Source of the DNA: Methylobacterium sp. E-045
Lineage (GTDB): Bacteria; Pseudomonadota; Alphaproteobacteria; Rhizobiales; Beijerinckiaceae
Assembly (NCBI RefSeq): GCF_022829685.1
Contig: NZ_JAKSYE010000027.1
Span: 1 to 64,000 of the forward strand
Reading direction: 5' to 3'
DNA length: 64,000 bases
Shown here in pieces: positions 8,754-16,359 of this stretch. Every line of letters starts with the position of its first letter. The first letter of the stretch is position 1. Both the position numbers and the translations under genes were made by a program. Below the pieces are notes generated by a model. It saw only the letters and a program-made list of their open reading frames with translations. It was not told the origin of the DNA and searched no databases.

Positions 8754-9356
8754 ATGCTGACGCAGAGTGGAAGTCCGGCGCCTGCCGCCGACGTACTGCA
8801 GACGTCGGACTCCGACCCGCTTGCGGCCTATGCCGACCGCACGCTTCTGATCGTGGACGACGACCGTCCCTTCTCCACCCGCCTGGCGCGGGCGATGGAA
8901 GCGCGCGGCTACGAGGTCCAGGTGGCCGAGAGCGTGGCCGAGGGCGTGTCCCTGGTGGAGACCCGCGCGCCGGCCTTCGCCGTCATCGACATGCGCCTCG
9001 GCGACGGCAACGGCCTCGACGTGATTGCGCGGCTGAAGGAGAAGCGCCCGGAAGCGCGGGGCGTCATCCTCACCGGATACGGCAACATCGCCACCGCGGT
9101 CACCGCCGTGAAGCTCGGCGCGTTCGACTACCTCGCCAAGCCCGCCGATGCCGACGAGATCCACGGCACGCTGATGGCGCAACCGGGCGAGCGGGCGGAC
9201 CCACCCGAGAACCCGATGTCGGCCGACCGCGTGCGGTGGGAGCATATCCAGCGGGTTTACGAATTGTGCAGCCGCAACGTCTCGGAGACGGCACGCCGTC
9301 TCAACATGCACCGGCGCACGCTCCAGCGCATCCTCGCCAAGCGCGCACCGCGCTGA
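8754..9356 (+). CDS. regA: Redox response regulator, RegA/PrrA/ActR type
   Basis: The DNA-binding partner of the upstream kinase. The receiver domain (roughly residues 25-140) has the acidic pocket VDDDRP, phosphoacceptor Asp in VIDMRLGDG, and Lys in YLAKPAD. The Fis-like C-terminal helix-turn-helix is VSETARRLNMHRRTLQRIL, the invariant end of RegA homologues. ATG 8754 is chosen because GGAGGAG (8741-8747) lies six bases upstream; that site overlaps the earlier in-frame ATG at 8739. The kinase-regulator spacing implies one operon. Confidence 0.93.
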   Translation: MLTQSGSPAPAADVLQTSDSDPLAAYADRTLLIVDDDRPFSTRLARAMEARGYEVQVAESVAEGVSLVETRAPAFAVIDMRLGDGNGLDVIARLKEKRPEARGVILTGYGNIATAVTAVKLGAFDYLAKPADADEIHGTLMAQPGERADPPENPMSADRVRWEHIQRVYELCSRNVSETARRLNMHRRTLQRILAKRAPR

Positions 9357-9467
9357 CCTGTCCCTGACGACCCCGGCGGCGCGATGTTGCACGGAACCGG
9401 ACCGGCGCTGTAAAGCTCCGCCCGCCCGTCGCAATCGCTGCACCGGGGCCGACGGAGAAGCATCCCC

Positions 9468-9707
9468 GTGAACACGCGCAACCTGATCACGATCGTCAGC
9501 ATGATGGTGCTGGTGGGCACCGAAGTCTTCGCCGTCGCCATCGCCGCCGGCTGGGCGCTCGCCGGCCTGTTCGATCTCGGCGATACAGTGGGCCATGTGC
9601 TCATGGTGCTGTTCAGCGCGATCGCCGTCTGGATCATGGTCCAGCTCTGGCGCCGGGCGGTGAGCATCGAACCGATCCGCGACGCCGCGCCGGCCGCCCG
9701 TCGCTGA
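9468..9707 (+). CDS. Small two-helix membrane protein, hypothetical
   Basis: A 79-residue protein dominated by two hydrophobic helices, residues 5-32 (IVSMMVLVGTEVFAVAIAAG) and 38-62 (VGHVLMVLFSAIAVWIMVQLW), followed by a basic and then polar tail. ATG 9468 follows a GGAG-like site (CGGAGAAGCATCCCC). No family is recognised. It lies between the regulator gene and purS with about 110-150 bp on each side, so it may be a single-gene transcript. Confidence 0.65.
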   Translation: MNTRNLITIVSMMVLVGTEVFAVAIAAGWALAGLFDLGDTVGHVLMVLFSAIAVWIMVQLWRRAVSIEPIRDAAPAARR

Positions 9708-9857
9708 TTCGGGGGTAGGATCGCGGATTGCGCTTGCGCCCGACGAAGGCGGATCGGGCAGGGAGACATCCCCGCCGCGATGGGGCCGCCGCGTTGCAAG
9801 CCCGGCATTTCCCGACTATCGCCTGACGGGCCGAGCCACAGCATCGAGTCCGAGCCC

Positions 9858-10097
9858 ATGAAAGCCCGTATCATCGTCACCCTGAAGACCGGCGTGCTCG
9901 ACCCGCAGGGTAAGGCCATCGAATCCGCCCTCTCCTCTTTCGGCATCTCCGGCATCGAGGGTGTCCGCCAGGGCAAGGTGTTCGACCTCGAGATCGCCGA
10001 TACCGACCCCGCCAGCGCCGAAGCGACTCTGAAGAACGCCTGCGAGAAATTGCTCGCGAACACCGTGGTCGAGAACTACGCGATCGAGATCGTCTGA
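9858..10097 (+). CDS. purS: Phosphoribosylformylglycinamidine synthase subunit PurS
   Basis: The small structural subunit of the three-part FGAM synthase (PurL-PurQ-PurS). The 79-residue protein matches along its length: MKARIIVTLKTGVLDPQGKA, then the central IEGVRQGKVFDLEI stretch. It starts at ATG 9858; longer in-frame extension upstream is not protein-like. Its TGA stop overlaps the ATG of purQ by one base, so translation is coupled. No purL follows in this window. Confidence 0.96.
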   Translation: MKARIIVTLKTGVLDPQGKAIESALSSFGISGIEGVRQGKVFDLEIADTDPASAEATLKNACEKLLANTVVENYAIEIV

Positions 10098-10777
10098 TGC
10101 GCGCCGCGATCGTCGTCTTCCCCGGCTCCAACCGCGACGGCGACGTCGCTCGCGCCCTGCGCCTCGCCGGCGCGGACGTGGTCAAGGTCTGGCACACCGA
10201 CACGTCACTCCCCGCCGGCACGGATCTCGCGGTTCTGCCCGGCGGCTTCTCCTACGGCGACTATCTCCGCTGCGGCGCCATCGCCGGCCGCGCTGCCGCC
10301 ATGGACGCCGTCCGCGACCATGCCGCCCGCGGCGGTCTGGTGCTCGGCATCTGCAACGGCTTCCAGATCCTGTGCGAATCCGGCCTCCTGCCGGGCGTGC
10401 TGATGCGCAACGTCGACCGGCGCTTCATCTGCCACCGGCAGCTGCTCCGGGTGGAGCGTGCCGATACCCGCTTCACCTCGGCCTATGCCGAGGGACAGGT
10501 GATCGACGTCTGCGTGGCCCATGGCGAGGGCAATTACTTCGCCGATGCCGAGACGGTCGCCCGCCTCGAAGGCGACGCCCGCGTGGCCTTCCGCTATTCC
10601 GACGCGTCGGGCGAGCTCACCGTGGACGCCAACCGGAACGGCTCTCTGAACTCCATCGCCGGCATCTACAGCGAGAACCTCAACGTGCTCGGGATGATGC
10701 CCCATCCGGAGAACTTCGTCGAAGGCCTCATCGGCGGGGTCGACGGGCGCGGGCTGTTCGAAAGCCTGGCGGCTTAG
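10097..10777 (+). CDS. purQ: Phosphoribosylformylglycinamidine synthase subunit PurQ (glutaminase)
   Basis: The glutamine amidotransferase subunit that supplies ammonia to PurL. The 226-residue protein has a class I amidotransferase triad: the nucleophile Cys in VLGICNGFQIL and the His/Glu pair in MMPHPENFVEG. The N-terminal FPGSNRDGDVARAL and PGGFSYGDYLRCG are family hallmarks. It overlaps purS by one base. A palindromic repeat rather than purL follows, so the PurL subunit must be encoded elsewhere. Confidence 0.97.
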   Translation: MRAAIVVFPGSNRDGDVARALRLAGADVVKVWHTDTSLPAGTDLAVLPGGFSYGDYLRCGAIAGRAAAMDAVRDHAARGGLVLGICNGFQILCESGLLPGVLMRNVDRRFICHRQLLRVERADTRFTSAYAEGQVIDVCVAHGEGNYFADAETVARLEGDARVAFRYSDASGELTVDANRNGSLNSIAGIYSENLNVLGMMPHPENFVEGLIGGVDGRGLFESLAA

Positions 10778-10786
10778 TGCATGTAA

Positions 10787-10848
10787 ACCCTCTCCCACGT
10801 GCGGGAGAGGGTGCCTGCGGAGCGGGTGGGAGAGGAAACCACCTCTCC
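10787..10848. repeat. REP-like palindromic repeat after purQ
   Basis: Two hairpins in tandem: a perfect 10-bp stem (10787-10796 with 10803-10812, six-base loop) and a 7-bp stem (10829-10835 with 10842-10848). The unit GGGAGAGGGTG and its flank recur at 34417-34460, downstream of rnj, so this is a dispersed intergenic family. The first hairpin is nine bases after the purQ stop and could stabilise or end the transcript, though it has no T-run. Confidence 0.7.
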
Positions 10849-10927
10849 GGATGATGGCGTTGTTCTCATTCGCCCCGCGGATGCGGGCCACCTGCTCCCG
10901 CAAAGGGGTGAAGCAAGCGCCGCGCCC

Positions 10928-11473
10928 TCAATGCCCGTCGAATTCCATCAGGGTCCGCACCGGCACGTCGAGGTCGCGCAGCTTCTGTGCCCCGCCGATC
11001 TCGGGCAGATCGATGACGAAGCAGGCCGCCACCACCTCGGCGCCGATCTGGCGCAGGAGGTTCACCGCCGCGCAGGCGGTGCCGCCGGTGGCGATGAGGT
11101 CGTCCACCAGCAGCACCTTGTCGCCCGGCTTGATGGCGTCCACGTGGATTTCCATCTCGTCGGTGCCGTATTCGAGCGCGTAGGCGATGGAGACGGTCTT
11201 GTGGGGCAGCTTGCCCTTCTTGCGGATCGGCACGAAGCCCGATGAGAGCTGGTGCGCCACCGCGCCGCCGAGGATGAAGCCCCGCGCCTCGATGCCCGCC
11301 ACCTGGTCGATCCGCCCGCCCGCGAAGGGGTGGACCAGGGAATCCACCGCCCGGCGGAACGCACGCGGGTCGCTCAGCAGCGTGGTGATGTCGCGAAAGA
11401 CGATTCCGGGCTTCGGGTAATCCGGAATCGAGCGGATCGAATCCTTCAGCGCGGAGTGGCGGCGGGCTTCCAT
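10928..11473 (-). CDS. apt: Adenine phosphoribosyltransferase
   Basis: A purine-salvage enzyme converting adenine and PRPP to AMP. The 181-residue protein has the family opening [18 protein letters not shown] and the PRPP-binding motif [25 protein letters not shown] is the second conserved loop. Start ATG 11473 (MEARRHS) is chosen; an in-frame ATG at 11494 would add seven residues. It is convergent with purQ, with the REP-like element between them. Confidence 0.95.
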   Translation of the reverse strand: MEARRHSALKDSIRSIPDYPKPGIVFRDITTLLSDPRAFRRAVDSLVHPFAGGRIDQVAGIEARGFILGGAVAHQLSSGFVPIRKKGKLPHKTVSIAYALEYGTDEMEIHVDAIKPGDKVLLVDDLIATGGTACAAVNLLRQIGAEVVAACFVIDLPEIGGAQKLRDLDVPVRTLMEFDGH

Positions 11474-11710
11474 GCGGGCGGCTCTCTTCAGCAAATTCTG
11501 TCGCGGCTTAGATCAGATGCGGTGCCCCGGGACCAGGGGGTCATGCCTGCCCGGTCGCCGATCCCGGCGCCGCGTGGCGTAATCGCGATCCTACTCCGAG
11601 ATCGCCGGCCGGATTGCCCATGGGGAATGCACGGATGGCGTCTCCCCGCCCTCGGCAACCCCTTCTCGTGGACGGTCGGAACGGCTTAGGATACGCGAGC
11701 GAGGTGAACC

Positions 11711-11935
11711 ATGACGGATTTGCTGGAGAAAGCGGTCGAGGCGGTCCGGCGGATGCCGCCCGCCGATCAGGACACGATCGCGCAGGCCATGATCGGCATG
11801 ACGGAGATCGGGAGCGCCGGCGATATCGACCCGGATCATCTCCAGGACGTGCTGGATGCCATGGCGGAGATCGAACGCGGTGAATACGCCTCGGCAGAGG
11901 AGGTGTCGGCGGCTTTTCGAAGCTTCGAACGGTGA
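11711..11935 (+). CDS. Putative antitoxin of a ParE/RelE-type module
   Basis: A 74-residue acidic protein of predicted helices. Its last four bases overlap the GTG start of the toxin gene (GTGA), the coupling typical of type II toxin-antitoxin operons. The C-terminal half (AEIERGEYASAEEVSAAF) resembles the toxin-binding tail of addiction-module antitoxins. No DNA-binding fold is certain from sequence alone. The GAGGTGAACC just before the ATG is a reasonable ribosome-binding site. Confidence 0.72.
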   Translation: MTDLLEKAVEAVRRMPPADQDTIAQAMIGMTEIGSAGDIDPDHLQDVLDAMAEIERGEYASAEEVSAAFRSFER

Positions 11936-12213
11936 AGCTCCTCGTCTCCGCAACGGCCACGCGGAGGCTGCGAGAAATCGCCGAATATATCCATGACCGT
12001 CATCCCGCTGCCGCGCGTAGCGTGGGTCGGACGATCGAGGATGCGTTCGACCTCGTCGCCCGCTATCCCGAGGTGGGGCGGCGTCTGCCGAAGCGCGTGC
12101 GTCGGTTCGCGGTGCCGCGCCTGCCTTACCTGATATATTACACCGTCGACGAGCGCGCGGACGCGGTCATCATTCTGACAGTCAGACATGGAGCCCGGCG
12201 CCCGAGCTCCTGA
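11932..12213 (+). CDS. ParE/RelE superfamily toxin
   Basis: A 93-residue basic protein starting with GTG inside the antitoxin stop codon. It has the family layout: an N-terminal helix with AEYIHDRHPAAA, then DLVARYPEVGRRL, LPYLIYYTVDE and the terminal strand VIILTVRHGARRP. RelE members cleave mRNA and ParE members poison gyrase; the RHGARRP ending fits the ParE side, but the target cannot be decided by reading. The module converges with suhB after 21 bases. Confidence 0.85.
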   Translation: MKLLVSATATRRLREIAEYIHDRHPAAARSVGRTIEDAFDLVARYPEVGRRLPKRVRRFAVPRLPYLIYYTVDERADAVIILTVRHGARRPSS

Positions 12214-12234
12214 CCCGTTGACGACTGCGCAGCC

Positions 12235-13029
12235 TCAGGCGTTGGCGCGGCGCAGGAGCTTCACGAGGTCGCCGTGCAGGCTCTCGTTGCCGGCGGCCAC
12301 CGAGCGGGCGGCCAGGGGTTCCGCGCCGCCATCGGCGCTGGTGACGAAGCCGCCGGCCTCGCGGACGAGGATGATGCCGGCCGCGATGTCCCAGGTCTGG
12401 AGGTCGCGCTCCCAGTAGAGATCCGAGCGGCCGCAGGCGACGTAGGCGAGGTCGAGGGCGGCCGAGCCGAAGCGGCGGGCGCCGCCGGTGACGGCCATCA
12501 CCGCCGCGACCTCGCGCAGGAGCTTCGGGTGGTCGCCGCGGCCGAGATAGGGCGAGCCATAGGCGACGAGGGCGTCGGCGAGATCGGTCCGGCCGGAGAC
12601 GCGCAGGCGGCGGTTGTTGAGATAGGCGCCCTTGCCGCGCTCGGCCACGAACAGCTCGTCCTTGGCCGGATCGTAGATGACGCCGGCGACGATCTGGCCG
12701 TCGCGTTCGAGACCCACCGAGATCGCGAAATGCGGGATGCCGTGGAGGAAGTTGGTGGTGCCGTCGAGGGGGTCGACGTGCCAGGTATGGCTCTTGTCCT
12801 GCCCCTCGATGTTCCCGGATTCCTCGAGAATCAGGCCGTAACCGGGGCGCGCCTTCATCAGGGCGTCGCGCAGAACCTCCTCCGCCTTGCGGTCGGCGGC
12901 GGAAACGAAGTTGCCGGGGCCCTTGCGCGAGACCTGGAGGTTCTCGATCTCGCCATAGTCACGCTTGAGGCCACGGGCGGCCTTGCGGACGGCGTCGACC
13001 ATGACGGTCATGAGGGGTGAGCTGATCAT
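12235..13029 (-). CDS. suhB: Inositol-1-monophosphatase family phosphatase
   Basis: A magnesium-dependent sugar-phosphate phosphatase. The 264-residue protein has both metal-site signatures, WHVDPLDGTTNFLHG (Asp-Pro-Leu-Asp-Gly-Thr) and WDIAAGIILVREAGG, plus LEESG for the first metal ligand. SuhB-type enzymes also assist rRNA transcription in some bacteria, which cannot be inferred here. The ATG at 13029 starts the protein; a later ATG (13011) is possible. Confidence 0.92.
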   Translation of the reverse strand: MISSPLMTVMVDAVRKAARGLKRDYGEIENLQVSRKGPGNFVSAADRKAEEVLRDALMKARPGYGLILEESGNIEGQDKSHTWHVDPLDGTTNFLHGIPHFAISVGLERDGQIVAGVIYDPAKDELFVAERGKGAYLNNRRLRVSGRTDLADALVAYGSPYLGRGDHPKLLREVAAVMAVTGGARRFGSAALDLAYVACGRSDLYWERDLQTWDIAAGIILVREAGGFVTSADGGAEPLAARSVAAGNESLHGDLVKLLRRANA

Positions 13030-13149
13030 CGATGCAAAGGTCCGGGTCGATTCAAAGAACGGTCTCGCGCGGCCATAGCATGTTTGCCGCCCGCCTCACC
13101 CCTCGCCGATGCGGGGCAGAGGAGAAACGCGCGCAGGCGTCCAGGGATG

Positions 13150-13200
13150 CCGCCCGCGTGACGCGGGCGGACGACGATGTGTCCTCCTCCTCGTCGTCCG
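13150..13200. terminator. Double hairpin at the 3' end of the Sel1-repeat gene
   Basis: Two overlapping inverted repeats lie immediately downstream of the minus-strand gene that stops at 13204: cggacgacga/tcgtcgtccg (13168-13177 with 13191-13200, 13-base loop) and a very tight CG-rich palindrome at 13150-13170. Neither is followed by a T-run, so a Rho-dependent end or 3' protection is as likely as intrinsic termination. Confidence 0.4.
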
Positions 13201-13203
13201 GTC

Positions 13204-14265
13204 TCACTCCACCTTCATCCGCGCCTCGGCCAGACGCTCGGCCCGGCTGCGCTCCTCGGCGGTGAGGCCGGCGAGGGTCTCGTCGAGCTTGGGGTCGGAG
13301 CGTCCCTGGGCGGCGGCGGCGAGGTTCCAGGCCGCCGCCTCCACGAGGTTCTTCTGCATCCCCCGTCCGAGGGCGTAGAGGATGGCCACGCGATTCTGCG
13401 CGATGGCGTTGCCGCGCGACGCGGCGTGCAGGAAATAGCGGGCCGCGCGGGCCTCGTCCTTCTCGACGCCGATGCCGTTGAACAGCAGGATCGCGAACTC
13501 GACCTCGCCGGCGAGATCGCCGTTATCGGCGGCGCGGCGAAACCACTCGGCCGCCTGTTTGGGATCCTTCTGCACCCCCCTCCCCTGGAGGTAGAGCACG
13601 CCGAGATCGTGCTGGGCGGGGCCGATCTCGCCCTCGGCCGCCTTGCGGAACAGGACGGCGGCCTTCACCTCGTCCGGCTCGGTTCCCGTCCCGATCAGGA
13701 TCAGGGCGAGGTTGTAGGCGGCCGTCGTGTCGCCCTTGGCGGAGGCCTGTTCGAGCCAGGCGCGCCCGGCCTTCGGATCCTTCGTGCCGCCGCGGCCATC
13801 GATCGACATCAGGCCGAGGGAGGCCATGGCGTGGGTGTCGCCCTGGTTGGCGGCCAGACGATACCATTCGGCCGCCTTCACCGGGTCCTGCTTCACCCCG
13901 AGGCCCTGGTTGTAGAGCTCGCCGAGCAGCGTCATCGCCGCGGCGTCCTTGTTGTCGGCGGCGATCCGCTTCGTCGCCTCGCGGAAGGCGGTGGTGTACT
14001 GGCCGCGCTGATAGGCGCCGAAGGCCACATCCGGCTCGGACTTCGAGCGGGGCGGCACGGCGCCGATCGCGCCGACGGAATACGGGGTCGGAAGGTCCCG
14101 CATCTGCCCCTGCAGCATCTCCTTGGGACGCGACGTCACGGACTGGGGCACGGCCGGATCGGTCGGCATCACCTTCGGCGCCTCGGCCAGTGCGGGGAAC
14201 ACCAGGCCCTCCGCCACGGCGAGGGCGAGGGCGAGGGCGAGGGCGGCCCGGCGGACCCGCCTCAC
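13204..14265 (-). CDS. Sel1-repeat (TPR-like) exported protein
   Basis: A 353-residue protein with a signal peptide whose core is an Ala-Leu tandem repeat, followed by a linker and about six Sel1 repeats from residue 80 to 320. Units such as AAEWYRLAANQGDTHAMASLG and AAEWFRRAADNGDL are clear. Sel1 proteins are protein-interaction scaffolds, often periplasmic. The GTG start overlaps the stop codon of the upstream thiamine-phosphate-synthase-like gene (GTGA), so the two are translated together. The biological partner is unknown. Confidence 0.85.
   Translation of the reverse strand: MRRVRRAALALALALAVAEGLVFPALAEAPKVMPTDPAVPQSVTSRPKEMLQGQMRDLPTPYSVGAIGAVPPRSKSEPDVAFGAYQRGQYTTAFREATKRIAADNKDAAAMTLLGELYNQGLGVKQDPVKAAEWYRLAANQGDTHAMASLGLMSIDGRGGTKDPKAGRAWLEQASAKGDTTAAYNLALILIGTGTEPDEVKAAVLFRKAAEGEIGPAQHDLGVLYLQGRGVQKDPKQAAEWFRRAADNGDLAGEVEFAILLFNGIGVEKDEARAARYFLHAASRGNAIAQNRVAILYALGRGMQKNLVEAAAWNLAAAAQGRSDPKLDETLAGLTAEERSRAERLAEARMKVE
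14218..14244. repeat. Hexanucleotide tandem repeat in a signal-peptide coding region
   Basis: Four and a half copies of ggcgag on the plus strand. Read from the minus strand they encode alternating Ala and Leu in the hydrophobic core of the Sel1 protein signal peptide. A change of one unit would add or remove two residues without a frameshift. Confidence 0.85.
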
Positions 14266-14921
14266 GTATCCGCCTCCGAGGCCGAGACCGAGGCCTGGAT
14301 GGCGGCGACATCGGCCCCCTCACCCATCCAGAGGGCGCTCTCCAGCCCGAGGAATTCCGCCCCCGTCGCCAGAAGCCCTTCCACCTGGGCCACGTCATGG
14401 GCGACGGCGATGCACGGGGTCTCGAAGATCTCCACCCACCATTCCGCGCGCTCGCGCACGGTATCGGCGTCGGGGGCGACCCCATCGGCGTAGAGGCCGC
14501 CGAACATCACGTAATCGACGCCGGCCTCGCCGGCCTCCATGGCCGCGTGCTTCTGCTCGTAGCCACCGGTCCCGAGGATACGGCCGTCGTCGAGGCGCTC
14601 CCGGAAATCCTTCAGAACTCCATCCCGCGCCTTGTCCACATGGACGCCGTCCGCCCCGCCTCGCGCGGCGACGCTGACGAGGTCGCCGGAGAAATCGGAC
14701 ACGGTGACGACGAGGGCGGCACCGGTGGCCTGCGCCGCCGGGGCCAAGCGCTTGACGAGGTTCACGAGGCTGCGCTCATCCGCTGCTGCGAGGCGCAGGA
14801 TGACGGCCGCCACGTCCCCCGCCGCGCAGGCGGCATTCAGCGCCTCGGCGAGGGCATCGGCCTGATGGGCCTCGACCCTGTGGGGGGACAGGAGGGCGAG
14901 GCGGGTACGGGGTTCGGCCAT
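14262..14921 (-). CDS. Thiamine-phosphate synthase (ThiE/TenI) family protein
   Basis: A 219-residue TIM-barrel protein of the ThiE/TenI family. It has the strand-end motifs ADGVHVDK, VDYVMFGGLYADG and the C-terminal IAVAHDVAQVEGLLATGAEFLGL. ThiE couples the thiazole and pyrimidine phosphates; TenI-type relatives differ in the active site, and the phosphate-binding glycine region here is not a textbook ThiE match. No other thiamine gene and no TPP-riboswitch-like sequence is nearby. It forms an overlapping pair with the Sel1-repeat gene. Confidence 0.8.
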   Translation of the reverse strand: MAEPRTRLALLSPHRVEAHQADALAEALNAACAAGDVAAVILRLAAADERSLVNLVKRLAPAAQATGAALVVTVSDFSGDLVSVAARGGADGVHVDKARDGVLKDFRERLDDGRILGTGGYEQKHAAMEAGEAGVDYVMFGGLYADGVAPDADTVRERAEWWVEIFETPCIAVAHDVAQVEGLLATGAEFLGLESALWMGEGADVAAIQASVSASEADT

Positions 14922-14944
14922 TCTTCTCGTCCTAACAGCATCAT

Positions 14945-15029
14945 CCCGAGACGCGGGCTTCGCATCTCGGGGACAGACGATGCGAGATCACCGCGTCACG
15001 CATGGTTCCGGATTCGATCCGGAACCATG
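14945..15029. repeat. Palindromic repeats between fba and the ThiE-like gene
   Basis: Two hairpins: cccgaga/tctcggg (14945-14951 with 14965-14971), and a perfect 13-bp inverted repeat catggttccggat/atccggaaccatg (15001-15013 with 15017-15029) with a three-base loop. The first begins TCATCCCGA like the elements at 16255 and 36710. The second lies 10 bases after the fba stop and may act as its 3' structure, but it has no T-run. Confidence 0.65.
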
Positions 15030-15039
15030 AAGCAGGGGC

Positions 15040-16110
15040 TCAGGCAGCACCGATCTTGGGATCGAGAGAGCCGTTGGCGTAGCGCTTGGCCATCTCGGAG
15101 ACCGAGATCGGGCGGATCTTGGAGCCCTGGCCGGCGGTGCCGAATTCCTCGAAACGCTGGCGACAGAGCTTCGTCATCGCGTCCATGGCGGGCTTCAGGT
15201 ACTTGCGCGGGTCGAACTCGGCCGGGTTCTCGGTGAGCACCTTCCGGATCTGGCCGGTCATCGCCATGCGGTTGTCGGTGTCGATGTTGATCTTGCGCAC
15301 GCCGTGCTTGATGCCGCGCTGGATCTCGGCCACCGGCACGCCCCAGGTGGGCTTCATCTGGCCGCCATAGGAATTGATGATGTCCTGCAGGTCCTGCGGC
15401 ACCGAGGAGGAGCCGTGCATGACGAGGTGGGTCGTCGGCAGGCGGCGGTGGATCTCCTCGATCACGTTCATGGCGAGCACGTCGCCGTCGGGCTGGCGGG
15501 TGAACTTGTAGGCGCCGTGGCTGGTGCCCATGGCGACGGCCAGCGCATCGACCTTGGTGGCGGTGACGAACTTCACGGCCTCTTCCGGGTCGGTGAGGAG
15601 CTGGTCGTGGCTGAGCACGCCCTCGGCGCCGTGGCCGTCCTCGGCCTCGCCCTGGCCGCTTTCCAGCGAACCGAGCACGCCGAGTTCGCCTTCCACCGAG
15701 ACGCCGGCCCAATGGGCCATGCGGGTGACGTTGCCGGTGATCTCGACGTTGTAGGCGTAGTCGGCCGGGGTCTTGCCGTCGCTTTTCAGCGATCCGTCCA
15801 TCATCACCGAGGTGAAGCCGTACTGGATCGCCGTGGCGCAGGTGGCTTCGTTGTTGCCGTGGTCGAGATGCATGCAGACGGGGATGTGGGGGTAGATCTC
15901 CACGAGGCCGTCGATCAGCTTGGCGAGCACCACGTCGTTGGCATAGGCGCGTGCGCCCTTGCTCGCCTGCAGGATCACCGGCGAATCGGTGGCATCGGCC
16001 GCCGCCATGATGGCGAGCCCCTGCTCCATGTTGTTCAGGTTGAAGGCCGGCACGCCGTATTCGTATTCGGCGGCGTGATCCAGGAGCTGCCTCAGGGTGA
16101 TACGTGCCAT
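15040..16110 (-). CDS. fba: Class II fructose-1,6-bisphosphate aldolase
   Basis: A zinc-dependent aldolase of glycolysis and gluconeogenesis, and of the Calvin cycle in related organisms. The 356-residue protein has zinc ligands in MHLDHGN and [12 protein letters not shown], and the later His in [11 protein letters not shown] and HGSSSVP. The C-terminus, [18 protein letters not shown], is typical of the long CbbA-like form. GAGGAGACACC sits directly before the ATG. It follows pgk on the same strand, separated by a repeat-bearing 250-bp spacer. Confidence 0.96.
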   Translation of the reverse strand: MARITLRQLLDHAAEYEYGVPAFNLNNMEQGLAIMAAADATDSPVILQASKGARAYANDVVLAKLIDGLVEIYPHIPVCMHLDHGNNEATCATAIQYGFTSVMMDGSLKSDGKTPADYAYNVEITGNVTRMAHWAGVSVEGELGVLGSLESGQGEAEDGHGAEGVLSHDQLLTDPEEAVKFVTATKVDALAVAMGTSHGAYKFTRQPDGDVLAMNVIEEIHRRLPTTHLVMHGSSSVPQDLQDIINSYGGQMKPTWGVPVAEIQRGIKHGVRKINIDTDNRMAMTGQIRKVLTENPAEFDPRKYLKPAMDAMTKLCRQRFEEFGTAGQGSKIRPISVSEMAKRYANGSLDPKIGAA

Positions 16111-16249
16111 TGGTGTCTCCTCAGAACGATGGGGCCGGCCCGATGGGCCGAATACGCTGAAATTCGTCTGCCTTGTCGGACCTTACCGGGTCCATCGCAA
16201 CTCGAAATGGGAGGGGCCGCCAGTGGTTCCTCACCATTTCCCATCCCCT

Positions 16250-16359
16250 CACCTCATCCCGAAGTGCCGGAGCGGTGCGAGGGCCTCGAAGGAGCCTCCT
16301 CCGAGGCCCGCCGAGGCGGGCGCCTCAGGGCGAGGCGGTGGGACGGGTGACGGAACCGG
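16250..16359. repeat. Dispersed palindromic repeat between pgk and fba
   Basis: The spacer contains CCTCATCCCGAAGTGCCGGA and then a series of short GC-rich inverted repeats (GGCCTCG...CGAGGCC, GCCCGCC...GGCGGGC), ending at the pgk stop codon. The CTCATCCCGA start is shared with the palindrome inside birA (36709-36718) and, in part, with 14942. This is a mosaic repeat of the type common in intergenic DNA of this bacterial order. No gene is visible in the spacer. Confidence 0.6.

Noticed and set aside
14922..15039. TPP riboswitch for the thiamine-phosphate-synthase-like gene
   Set aside because: No CUGAGA-type core is visible upstream of that gene; the symmetry in this region is explained by the palindromic repeats.
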